Below, in pieces: positions 33,770-43,837 of a stretch of 64,000 nucleotides of DNA. Within the stretch, counting starts at the first letter, position 1. The number at the start of each line of letters is the position of its first letter. The stretch lies in assembly GCF_954871325.1 (NCBI RefSeq), contig NC_088775.1, positions 43,687,561 to 43,751,560 of the forward strand, in the 5' to 3' direction. The notes beneath the pieces are model-generated. The model searched no databases, was not told the origin of the DNA, and was given only the letters and a program-made list of their open reading frames with translations. Origin of the DNA: Gordionus sp. m RMFG-2023 (Eukaryota; Nematomorpha; Gordioida; Chordodea; Parachordodidae). The translations under genes and the position numbers were made by a program.

Positions 33770-34345
33770 GTATTTAATTTCTTAATGAACGTTGAAGCCG
33801 AACTAATCTTTTTTCCCAAAATGTCTATACTACCACAAATGTTACCTATACTTTAGAAATGACTAAGTACATTAGTTTATGATTTTTCCAAGCTTAGGCA
33901 AATTAGGACGTCCTGACCCTGAGTTAGCAAATCTTCGAAAGGCATGTTCAATTTGTGAGTTTTAAATAAATTTGAAAAAATTAAACCACTGTTCAAAAAT
34001 TGATGTATGATTCTTCTCTCTTAAAACCCCATATATCATTTAACAAGTTTAATGGGTATGAGAAAGAAGAATCAAACGTTGCTCTGTGTAAATAAGATTT
34101 AGCACTAAACGTTGAGAACCTATTATAATTACCGAGCCTTTTAATGTAAGGACGTTATTTATTTATTTTTTTTTGCACAGTGAAGCACAATTATTTTAAC
34201 TGTTCTATCTTAATAAAAATGTTTGATGATAGTCATATATCAACAATATATCTCAACTCTAGAAATATACTAAATTATATTCCTTTTAAAAATAACAGCA
34301 CAGAGGAAGTATATTAATATATTTAATATCAACTGAAGGTATTTA
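33770..34345. other. AT-rich stretch upstream of the micro-exon gene
   Basis: No further exon could be assigned. It may be intron or flank of the gene beginning by 34352. Confidence 0.45.
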
Positions 34346-34351
34346 ATTTAG

Positions 34352-34900
34352 CTAAAAGATATTATTGAGAAGACAGTGAAGTATTATAATAATTTAACAA
34401 ATAAAAATAATTATACTCAGGTTTGAATGCATTTAATATTGAAATCTAATGAATTTTAATTTCAGGAAAATGCTCATTTAATTTTAAGATTACCATTGAA
34501 TCAAAGTAATAGTATTCCTGAAGAGCGAATCAATTTAAAGTTTAGAGGTAAATTTATTTATTTTGAATAATGTTGTTAAACAGCTAACTCAATATTTTAG
34601 CCAGAAAAATAGATGTCCAAACCTTTGTTTCATTTATGAGCAAAACCTCTAAACTTGCATAATATTTTTCTTAATAAAATATTGAGTTAGCCGTTTTTAA
34701 AAATGACTCAAATCAAGCTGTTTAACAACAATAATTTTGAACAATATTTTTAACTTTTATAGCTAAACTCTTTATGTACAAATGGGATCCCAGTATTGTC
34801 ACAGAAGCTGTCAATTTTGGTAATATTTTTTTTGCATTGCTATAATATATATTTTTTCAACTATTATATTTATTTAGAATTGGAGAATTATTTTGATCTA
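34352..34900 (+). CDS. Unidentified gene made of very small exons
   Basis: Four consecutive blocks with AG...GT edges read through in matching phase. 34352-34420 encodes LKDIIEKTVKYYNNLTNKN and NYTQ. 34466-34547 encodes ENAHLILRLPLNQSNSIPEE and RINLKFR. 34763-34819 encodes AKLFMYKWDPSIVTEAVNF. 34878-34900 encodes ELENYFDL. Exons are 69, 82, 57 and 23 bp. The two phase-1 junctions (34547/34763 and 34819/34878) rebuild Ala and Glu codons, and there are no stops over 77 codons, which is unlikely by chance in DNA this AT-rich. Upstream and downstream exons are not resolved; after 34900 a G-rich tract begins. A hAT MITE sits in the second intron. ENAHLILRLP recalls the TAF7 N-terminus, but the rest does not fit, so I leave it unnamed. 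Confidence 0.6.
34568..34733. mobile_element. Small hAT-type MITE in an intron
   Basis: The ends TAATGTTGTTAAAC and GTTTAACAACAATA are flanked by the perfect duplication ATTTTGAA (34560-34567 and 34734-34741). Inner motifs GCTAACTCAATATTTTAGCC and TATTGAGTTAGCCG form a second inverted pair. A sister copy lies at 40595-40798. Confidence 0.92.
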
Positions 34901-34904
34901 GTAG

Positions 34905-35560
34905 GGGGGGGAGGGAGTAAATTTTAGAAGGGGATGATATAAAATTATAGGGGAGATAATATTGTCTTGAGAGAGGTGGAGGGGTGCAGAAGTTGCTGTC
35001 CTAAATAGTTATATAGGTTATTACAAGATAAAGAATTTATTAATCACACTTTTAATATATGTTTTAGGTTTCATGCAAGTTTTTGTTTCTTATCTCCTAA
35101 AAGTGTAAATTTGGATAGGACTTTACTAATATTAATATGCTGCCAATATTAGCTTTTTAAGGAAAATTTTAAATTGGGTGAAAACTGATCTAATTATTTA
35201 TTTTTAATTGGGAATTAATTTACAGAATATTTCTGATTTTCCGATAATCTTTTTACAAGTTTGATAATAAATTTATTGATCTTTAATAGTGGTTAAGGTT
35301 TTAAAAATAGTATAAAAACAACTAATCTACCCTCTTAAAAACACAATTTATAGTTTTATAGGAGAGTGCAAATCTCTCAAAGAATAAATTTTTAAGCAAG
35401 TGTCCTCTCACCCTTCAGTATGAAGATTATTTATACATGAGAATGAAAACTTGTAATTTATGCACATACCAATAAGTTACATGAATATAAAAAACTGTAG
35501 TCCTCTTGATTTTGATGCCAGCAAAATTATGGTATTCATACAAGAAACACATTAATGTTG
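34905..35560. other. G-rich tract then AT-rich stretch
   Basis: GTAGGGGGGGGAGGGAG at 34901 may be a decayed transposon terminus like the G runs at hAT ends elsewhere. No gene was recognised. Confidence 0.4.
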
Positions 35561-35599
35561 GCAATATTGAGTAACCCTGATATACTTTCCAAAGGCTCC

Positions 35600-37640
35600 T
35601 AGACCTTTTGACCTGTATCTTCTTTTCATGCTAACCTTTTTTTAAACTTGTCTACATCTCGCACTCCATTCCATTCTAGCTATGGTCCATCTTAAAGTTT
35701 CTGAATATTAATTTTTCATCATCTTACATCAATTTTTGAGTTCTATATTTAAAAAAATATTTTACTATTTCCTTACTTTATTAATTCTCGTTCTCTTAAC
35801 TGATTAACATATAACTCTTTTCACATATATTCTCCTAAAAATCACTTAGTTGGAAACTCTTGCTCTTTTTGAGTTATTTTAATATAACATCGACAAATGT
35901 ACTCTATCCACATTTTTCTTTCTTTAATTAATATCTAGGATAATACAATAAAGAAGTTAGATGTAGTTTCCATCTCTCACAGAATTGACATGTTCTATAT
36001 TTAAAAGTGTGTTCTTCAAATACCAGCATTTCTATTAACCTATAAATACCAAAAAATCTTTATGCATTGATAAACATTACATACATAGACATCTATCACC
36101 TTGTAACATTCATTTACCATTATGAAATATTTTTTCTTTGCATATCACGATAAATCTATGAATTTTCCATATTTACTAAAAAAAACTTTATGCATAATGA
36201 TACATAAACATTACGAACATTCACTTCTATCCACTTGAGACACTCATCTACCATTATGAAATATTTTTTACTCACATACTTCGAAAAATCTATGTAAACT
36301 CTCCCGCAGAATGTTTATTGCATTCTATCTATTTTCTCTATTCTTGTGAGACATATTCGCCCCATGTTCCACAGCTTCTAGACTTTTCAGCCTATATTCA
36401 TCATTGGCCATCAAATATATTTGTATTCATCTTTCATGCTCCATAACACTGATGTCAAAATGTTTTAGGAATCAGTGATCATAACTCAATATCCTCTCAA
36501 TAAACAATCTTCTAAAATATTTAATATTTTTCTTAAGCTTTGTCTTTGCTTTTCATCAACCTTAACAGACCTTAATCGTGTTATTCTCATCTGCTTATAT
36601 ACATTAGTCACAACTTCTCGCATAATTGGATATATCTACGTTCAAGGTTCGAATGATATTTCTCATTTATTTATTCATATTATTTTATTAAGATCTAATC
36701 TTCTGACTATCACTTCTTTTGTTCTTCGCCCTAACCCTTATTTAATTAAAAATCAAAATTTTCAACAAATAACCATTTCCGTGGCTTTAACGATAACACC
36801 AATTCTTTATTCCCCTTAAAAAACACAAGCAGCTTATTGATATAACAAATATATTGTCTACTAAATATTCACTACAATTAGTTAATTCATTACCGCTAAT
36901 TCTTTTTCTATTATTGAGTCATTTCTTTCCAGGAATACTAAACTATCTTAATAAAAATATAATGAGATTTTTCACTATAATCGATTACTTGTAATAAGGT
37001 TCATAAATCATAATCCTTCTTTAAAACCACCTGCCAAGGCTAATACAATATCTAGAGCATTGGCGGTTACATCAGGTCTCCCCTTTTTCTTTTGTCGTAG
37101 ACCGATTAGGAAATATTCTGGGCTATACCCCACCCATATTTGATTTTGATTGTTAGTGTATTTTGGAGCGGATGTTTTTACAATTAGATGCCCTTCCTAC
37201 CATCAATACCTTTTGGTAAATTTTACACCCCATCTAGATGACGGTGATTATATTCTAAACCCAGATCACAGGGAATCTTTTAAACCTCCATAGTCCGCCC
37301 GAAGACGTTGCCACTCTCTTGTCACGTTGAGGCTGGAGATAAGATTTTGTGGAAAATCTAGAATATTATTGAGACAAAGATAAAAATTCATCAGAGAATC
37401 TGGGTAGATTTCGTTCAATTTGCCTCCAAGATTTCATAAAACCAAACATTGAAGCCACTTCAAGACTCCTGCCGAAATATCTTTAAAAAAATGTTTCACT
37501 GCAAAACTTTAATCGATATCATTACCATACTCTTTGAGGCTCACTTCATTGCACTTAAAAAAAGATTGGTATCCGCCCAATCGCAATTAGCCCGATAATT
37601 AATAGGAGTCCCGCCAAAATAATTAAGCAATCAGATTAAA
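35600..37640 (-). mobile_element. Possible decayed LINE remnant
   Basis: Read on the minus strand, 37020-37330 contains GGTAGGAAGGGCATCTAATT followed by GTAAAAACATCCGCTCCAAA, a phrase resembling the 3' non-coding tails of RTE-like LINEs and their SINE partners, preceded by a short coding-like EWQRLRADYGGLKDSL. 36040-36600 has fragmentary frames. Composition differs from its neighbours. This is inference from motif memory; no reverse transcriptase motif is visible. Confidence 0.25.
36040..36310. repeat. Imperfect ~125-bp tandem duplication
   Basis: Two copies share TGATA(A/C)A(T/-)AAACATTAC, a CACTT/CACCTTG block, ATTTACCATTATGAAATATTTTTT and a closing AAATCTATG. They are diverged about 20%. 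Confidence 0.6.
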
Positions 37641-37644
37641 AATT

Positions 37645-38770
37645 TCCTAAGTTACAATTTAAAATCTAACCAACTTCCTTGAACTTGATTTACAGAACAC
37701 TTTTAATAATATTTATCATGATGATTTTATTCCGGATTTCCTAAAACTATCCTAAATATGTGAACTTCGTCTAGATACTTTGAGCAAGGAATCCAGAAGA
37801 GAAACCCCCATAGCATAGGAGTTGTCAAAAATCATGAATTAAAAGGAATCGGTTTATTGATTTTATTTAAATCAATTTTTATAATAAAATAAAACTAATT
37901 TTAAATATGCTTAAGCAAATAACTCCTTAGGTAAAGTTATAAACATTTATTTTTATTATGTTTGCTATTCCTTTAATTCATTCTTAATATATAAAATAAT
38001 GCATCTGAATTAAAGTAGCTGCAAAATGATGTGGAGAAAAATAGTGCGAAAAATGAAACTGACCGACAAAACTGCGGAAAAAATAGGGATAAAAAATTTC
38101 TGAAAAAAAACTTGAAGTAAAAATTATGGGAAAAAACTTAAAAATAAAAAACTGGATATTTTTTATATTATTAAAAAGAAAATAAATATAGTTTACATGA
38201 AACATACAGTATCTTTTGAATAAAGTAGAGAAAACATTTGTTTTATAGATTGAGTGGACGATATTCATATTTTTTAGCAATATTTTTTAATAATAGTTTC
38301 TTTTATTATATATTAGCTTAATAATTAAATTTTTTTTTAATTTTCTTCTAAAACCTGGGATTAAAATATTTGACCGAACTCGTAACAAATTTTAAACTAA
38401 AGACAGTCAAATTGATAGGGTCTAAAATAAAAAAATTGTAATTTCATTAAATTATTTTGACCTCTGAAAGGAAACATAAATTATTTTTAAAAAATCTTAA
38501 TATAATAAAATTTATATTATCATAAAGACTTTAAAATATTTGAATTATTAGGATAGATTGCTATTAATTTACCTTTTTTATAAAGGATTTTATAAATTAA
38601 ATTATTAAAATTATTTGTTTTCCAGATTCCTATTTATTTGGAGTATGTATAATTATTCCTATAAATCTATTTATAGTATTGCAAAACAAATGATGCAAGA
38701 TATATTTGAAACAATCCATTTTATTTCACGTTAATTTAAAAATGAAAATAAAAAATTAAAACAATATAAT
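37645..38770. other. AT-rich stretch, nothing recognised
   Basis: A 98-codon minus frame at 37984-38280 is F/Y/I-rich low-complexity translation of A-rich DNA and is not supported. Confidence 0.5.
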
Positions 38771-38799
38771 TCACCTCCTGTCATGTCTATCGTAAGTTC

Positions 38800-38965
38800 T
38801 TAGGGGATTTTTATAATTAGCTTCCATATATGCGGATGCGGGTGGCCTACAATATCTAACCTATTATTCCAATCCTCGCAAATATTTGTGTGGTCTAGAT
38901 ATAATCTAACTTCGAATAAATTTCATGTGGATGGTGTAAAAAGAAGGTCTATATGTTTTAATGGA
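38800..38965 (-). pseudogene. MULE/FLYWCH-type transposase C-terminal fragment
   Basis: The minus strand encodes RLYLDHTNICEDWNNRL, then DIVGHPHPHIWKLIIKIP and a stop. The W-N-x-R...HPHPHIWKLI block matches the segment of MULE-like transposases usually written as GWHRR...HPNIWKFI. Only about 45 residues are readable. With the FLYWCH-like piece at 32.2 kb it points to a MULE family in this genome. Confidence 0.5.
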
Positions 38966-39073
38966 CCCTATCTATTTTTCCATTAAAAGAACATTTGTCA
39001 AAATAAATTAGAATTTCCTTTTCTATTGACATTGATATGGATTTAAGATAGTTCATCCCCGGTGATACATTGT

Positions 39074-39395
39074 CGGGGTGGCCCAGTGGTGTATGATGTA
39101 TGCTTGGAAACCGAAGGTCCCAGGTTCAATCCTGGTAAGAAATTAAAAATTTTCGGGGTTTTCTTCGATGACGGATGTATATAGACATATGATATGATAA
39201 ATTTCTGAGCTGAGAAATGCCACCCCGGTCACCGACAGGCTTGGACAGCCTAGGGCTATAATACTTGTCCAATAAACCAAACAAGACGGCAAGCTGAACT
39301 CGTGGGTCATTACAGGATGATAACGATTTCTTGATCAGCGCTAGGGTAATGGTGACACCGGGAGCCGTTCAAGCTCAGTGTCCACCAATTTACAA
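39074..39395 (+). mobile_element. tRNA-derived SINE
   Basis: The head resembles a tRNA: an A-box-like TGGCCCAGTGGTG near 39081 and a B-box GGTTCAATCC at about 39122, the usual internal Pol III promoter. A ~250-bp tRNA-unrelated body follows (CACCCCGGTCACCGACAGGC ... GGTGACACCGGGAGCCG). The composition is far more GC-rich than the surroundings. No long A-tail or target duplication was resolved. Confidence 0.7.
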
Positions 39396-39407
39396 TTGAC
39401 TTATAAC

Positions 39408-39705
39408 GTTACTCCGGTGGGAGATCCATCGGGATTGATAATCCGGTGGGAGATCCATCGGGATTGATAATCCGGTGGGAGATCCATCGGGATTGATAAT
39501 CCGGTGGGAGATCCATCGGGATTGATAATCCGATGGGAGATCAAGATTACAATGGAATCGATAAGAATACTCCTGTGGGATATCTGTCGATTGATACTTC
39601 GGTGTGACGAATACTACGGTGGGATATCTGTCGATATTTATACTTCGGTGTGAGATCAAGATACTTTGGCCTGATACTCCGGTGGGAGATCCAAATGGAA
39701 TCGAT
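39408..39705. repeat. 29-bp minisatellite
   Basis: CCGGTGGGAGATCCATCGGG followed by ATTGATAAT repeats head to tail, four nearly identical copies to about 39540, then divergent copies (TGGGATATCTGTCGATT variants) to about 39700. It directly follows the SINE. The minus-strand open frame across it is a product of the repeat. Confidence 0.92.
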
Positions 39706-39914
39706 CAGAAATATAGTTTAAATAAAAATAGATAGCATGAGTAATAAAGTGAAGAGAGATATTGAAGGAGCTTACCACCAGAAAAGGTGAAAGCTAAAAA
39801 AATGCCCTATGATACATCTCAATAAATGATAATCCATCAATCATTAATACAAATTGGCTAAATTGTTACGATTTTTCAATTCTTACCCTAATACTTGAAT
39901 TTTGCGATGAGGGA

Positions 39915-40145
39915 TTGCTATAGATGATAGAAGCATTCTTGGATGTCCACGTGTGGCCCTAGATAAATGACAAAATTAAAATATGTAATGTAATTACAAA
40001 ATTAAAAACCTACCAAGTTTCGAAATCACCAATATTCTTGTGGGGTGTATTTCTAAATTATGTTCACCTTCTTTTTCTACTAAAATCCTAAAAACTTCTT
40101 CGTCCGTTAATTGTGTTTTTGTTGTGACAAGTAGTAAACCGCCGT
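39915..40145 (-). CDS. Candidate host exons, unidentified
   Basis: The minus strand at 40143-40014 reads GGLLLVTTKTQLTDEEVFRI, then LVEKEGEHNLEIHPTRILVI and SKL, up to a GTAGGT donor. After an intron ending TTATCTAG, 39958 onward reads GPHVDIQECFYHL and stops, in matching phase. The balanced, non-repetitive composition is unlike the nearby AT-rich frames. The 5' start is not resolved and the family is unknown. Confidence 0.45.
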
Positions 40146-40251
40146 TATAACAAATGATTTATATGATACGCGTAAACATATAACAGAATTTATCGTTTTG
40201 GTTGCAATTTATGGTTTCCATCTATATTACGTAAATTAAGGGAGTAAAATA

Positions 40252-40545
40252 ATGAAAAGTTATATCTGTAATTATAAGTTCTCTTATTTTGGCAGGTAAG
40301 TATTTGTGTTTACATATCTCTTTTAGCCAAATCTTCTGATGGCATATATTTTAGAATATGACAATTTAGAAATTTCCACAGAATATATCATCGAGGAATT
40401 TGATAACACATATTTGTCCAGGTTTTTCATTAGTAGAGACAGATTTTATCAATTTATAGCCATTTTTTCGGTAAATGTTTATGTTTATTTTCCACAAAAT
40501 GAGTCTCTGAGTAAAAATATTTCATGTAAGGGCATTTCTTGAATT
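40252..40545 (+). CDS. Candidate micro-exons, unidentified
   Basis: A perfect GTAAGT donor follows TTTTGGCAG at about 40297, and ATCTCTTTTAG is an acceptor at about 40326. The next block reads PNLLMAYILEYDNLEISTEY, then IIEEFDNTYLSR up to CCAG|GTTTTT. The joining phase with an upstream ATG (40252) does not keep the frame open, so the exon chain is uncertain. It lies head to head with the exons at 39.9-40.1 kb. Confidence 0.3.
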
Positions 40546-40594
40546 GATAGAAAGTGTACTTATATCTTTCATATTCTTTTGTTTTATTATGTAG

Positions 40595-40798
40595 TAGTGT
40601 TGTTAAACGGCTCGTTTTGAGCCGATTTTCAAAAACGGCTAACTCAATGTTTTAGCCAGAAAAATATAGCCTAAGCCTTAAAAGTTCACTGATATATGTA
40701 TAGACCCCTGTTCCTTCTATGAGCAAAATCTTCAGGCTTGCGTAATAGAATTCTAAGTGAAGTATTGAGTTAGTCGTTTTAAAAATTTAACAACACTA
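40595..40798. mobile_element. Small hAT-type MITE, sister of 34568-34733
   Basis: The ends TAGTGTTGTTAAA and TTTAACAACACTA are flanked by the perfect duplication TTATGTAG (40587-40594 and 40799-40806). Inner AACGGCTAACTCAATGTTTTAG and TATTGAGTTAGTCGTTT mirror the 34.6-kb copy. Confidence 0.95.
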
Positions 40799-40809
40799 TT
40801 ATGTAGACG

Positions 40810-41500
40810 TTATTCATAAACCATCAAGAAAAAGTTTCAAAATTTTTTAAAATTTTATTCATGAATTTTTTAAGTAATCATTTTAATGTCCAAATCTGTT
40901 AATATTTCAATGAAATAATATATATTTTATTTCTAAAATAGTGTAAATTTACCCAGCAAAAAACCATTATTAAAAGACGATTTATAAGTAAAAAGTTTTA
41001 AGTTGCTATTGCCCACCTATTTTTCAAATATTTATTTTATCATCAGATAGAATAATATCCAATTAACAAATCATCTTCATAAAACTAGTTTATCCACTTT
41101 ATTTAAAAGATAGGATTTTTTGTTGCATATTTTCTTTTTAATATTATTTATAGATCCATTAAAAAATTTTTTTTACAATTGCCTACTTATTTTTCAAACA
41201 TTTATCTTATCAGATATGATAATATCCAATTTTAATTTTTCAATAAATAGTCATTTAAAAAATGGCTCCACTTAATTTGAAATTAGTACTTTTTGTTTCA
41301 TGTTAATTATATATTTTTTATAATAAAAGGGATTTATTTTCCGCAATTTTTTATTTTTAAGTCTTTTTTCCGTGGTTGTTTTTCTTCCACAAGCATTATT
41401 TCCAGGTTATCAGTAAAATATAGAATAAAATTTAACAGTGCAGAAATACTCTAGAGATTTTTGGTACCTCCTTTAATTTTAAAAATTTTTAAATGGTTTT
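40810..41500. other. AT-rich stretch with a diverged ~170-bp duplication
   Basis: ATTGCC(C/T)AC(C/T)TATTTTTCAAA followed by GATA-rich AATATCCAATT occurs near 41008 and 41178. No gene is seen. Confidence 0.5.
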
Positions 41501-41624
41501 TATATGAGTTTCTTATTACCAAAAAACAATTTCGGGTATAACACAACATACAAAATTATTTTTAATAATAAAATTCATCAATTAATCAAAACTTTTATGC
41601 AAAATATAATCATGGTCAATATTA

Positions 41625-43174
41625 CAGGGTTTCCCATTCAAAAAAGGAAAAGTCCCAATCAAAAAAGGAAAAGTTTCAATCATAAAAGGAAAAGGTCCGA
41701 TCAAAAAAGGAAAAGAGTCAATCACAAAAGGAAAAAGCTCAAACAAAAAAGGAAAAGTGTCAATCAAAAAAGGAAAATTCTCAAAAAGAAAGGAAAATCC
41801 AATCAAAAAAGGAAAAGTGTCAAACAAAGAAGTAAAAGATTCAATCAAAAAAGAAAAAATGTCAAACAAAAAAGGAAAAGGTCCAATCAAAAAAAGGAAA
41901 ATTCCCAAAAAGAAAGGAAAAGTGTCAATCAAAAAAGGAAAATTCCCATTCAAAAAAAGGAAATCGTAATTTTTTAAATTTTTTTAAAAAATATTATAAA
42001 ATCTTCAATTTTTCTTAAATTTTTATTTATTTTTGTCATTCCTTCTTATTATATTTCTAACTTTTTGATATTTCTTTACTTTATTTATATCTTTTAATTT
42101 ATTTTTCTTACTATATCTTTTCTCAATTTTTTTCATCTCATTTTTGATAATTCTTTTGTATTTTTAAAAATAATTTATAAATTTAGGTCCATTTTTTTAA
42201 CAATTCACGTTTTTTTTCCATCATACAATATTCTTTTTATGATTTTTCCATTGTAATCTTTTACATACATTTCTAACCTTTTCAATCTCTTTAAGTCATT
42301 TTTAATCTTTATTTTTTTGAGCATTTCTCATTTTTTTTCTTCTCATTTTTGATAATTTTAAAAATGATTCTATTTTATTAATTTACATATCGTTTGGTAT
42401 TACAGTTCAAACTTATTTAATTTTAAAAAGGTACATTATAACCAAACGATTAATTTAATTTAGCAATTGTTTAAATATAATTTTAAAAAATAATTATCAA
42501 AAATGAGAAGAAAAAAATTGAGAAATGCTCAAAAAATAAAGATTTGACTTAAAGAGATTGAAAAGGTTAGAAATGTATGTAAAAGATTACAATGAAAAAA
42601 TCATAAAAAGAATATTGTATGTATCATGAAAAAAAATCGTAAAGAATGGTTAAAAAAATGAACCTAAATTTATAAATTATTTTTAAAAATACATCGAATA
42701 ATTCAAAAAAAGAGAAGAAAAATAAATTGAGAGAAGATATAGTAAGAAAAATAAAAGTAAAGAAAGCAAAAGGTTAGAAATAAATTGAGAAAAGATACAG
42801 TAAGAAAAAAAACATAAAGAAATCGCAAAAATTTAGAAAGAAATTAAGAAGAACAAAAATTTAAAAAATTACGATTTTCCTTTTTTGATTAACACTTTTC
42901 CTTTCCTTTTGGGAATTTTCCTTTTTCGATTGACACTTTTCCTTTTTTGATTGGACCTTTTCCTTTTTTTTTGATTGAACCTTTTCCTTTTTTGATCGGA
43001 CTTTTTTTTTTCTTTTTGGGAATTTTCCTTTTTTGTTTGGGCCTTTCCTTTTATGATTGACTCTTTTCCTTTTATGATTGACCCTTTTCCTTTTTTGATC
43101 GGACCTTTTTTCTTTATGATTGAAACTTTTCCTCTTTTGATTGGGACTTTTCCTTTTTTGAATGGGAAATCCTG
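41625..43174. mobile_element. Large fold-back element with minisatellite arms and TA duplication
   Basis: The ends CAGGGTTTCCCATTC and GAATGGGAAATCCTG are bounded by TA on both sides (41623-41624 and 43175-43176). The two halves are inverted copies over roughly 700 bp each around a centre near 42430. Each arm starts with a minisatellite of ~18-19-bp units (CAATCAAAAAAGGAAAAG) at 41640-41970 and 42870-43160, followed by matching AT-rich sequence. The TA target suggests mobilisation by a Tc1/mariner-type transposase. No transposase is encoded. Confidence 0.9.
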
Positions 43175-43259
43175 TATGTTTTGAAAACAAAAACTAATCA
43201 TGAATAAAATACAACAAAAAAGAAAAATGATTTAAATAATTTTGATTTTCATGACAACC

Positions 43260-43545
43260 CTAATCAGTATTCGGAATGAACAATCTCCTTAAATTAGATC
43301 TAAATATCTGGTCGCAGGGTGACAAACACTTGGAGGCCCCCTCAGAACTTCTCAAAGTTCATAAAAATAAAATCATTGAGTAACTTTCTTCGGAAATCGG
43401 CTTTATTTTTAATATAGATAAATGTAAAATATGTACCTCCAGCTCCATATTTCCTCTGGGCAGTGCAGGGCTGAAGTCGATTTGCCCAAATTCGTTGTTA
43501 AATTTTTGCAGCTCCCTTAACTGGTTGTCATTTCGTAAACTCGTT
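43260..43545 (-). CDS. Candidate host exon, unidentified
   Basis: The minus strand reads LRNDNQLRELQKFNNEFGQI, then DFSPALPRGNMELE, from an AG at about 43543 to a GTACAT donor at about 43435. A further open stretch LRSSEGASKCLSPCDQIFRS then NLRRLFIPNTD runs to a stop near 43262, with a TGA and a very short possible intron between. GC content is clearly above the surroundings. It is probably host coding sequence on the strand opposite GCLM. I do not recognise the protein. Confidence 0.4.
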
Positions 43546-43837
43546 ATTAATTAGAAGAGTTAATTAGTTCTCACAAATCTCGTGAAGTACAAATTAAATC
43601 CAATATTCTGAAATATTATGAATAAACATGACGATAATAAAATTGCTAAATACGGGCTAAAGTTTGGGTTGCCTCCTAGAATTAGTAATTAGTGATTCGG
43701 AATCTTTCAATTTTAAATCATTTACTACGGACTATTTTTAAATTTGAAAAATTGTAGTTTACCGGTTTTGTATTATAGCATATACAGATTAACTATACCT
43801 TGAATTTCGGACAATTTTCCCGCGATTCAAGTATATT

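Noticed and set aside
34466-34547. TAF7 assignment from the ENAHLILRLP phrase
   Set aside because: The following exons do not match the TAF7 core (no LVDLP/IES..T block), so the short match is probably chance.
36475-36819. 114-codon plus-strand ORF
   Set aside because: No recognised domain, and it lies in a region that reads as a possible decayed LINE on the other strand.
39408-39705. CRISPR-like array with 29-bp period
   Set aside because: The 29-bp units are directly adjacent with no unique spacers, next to a eukaryotic SINE. It is a minisatellite.
41504-43201. Long lysine/arginine-rich ORFs on both strands
   Set aside because: They are translations of the A-rich minisatellite in the fold-back arms. 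All frames of the repeat are open, so length is not evidence of coding.
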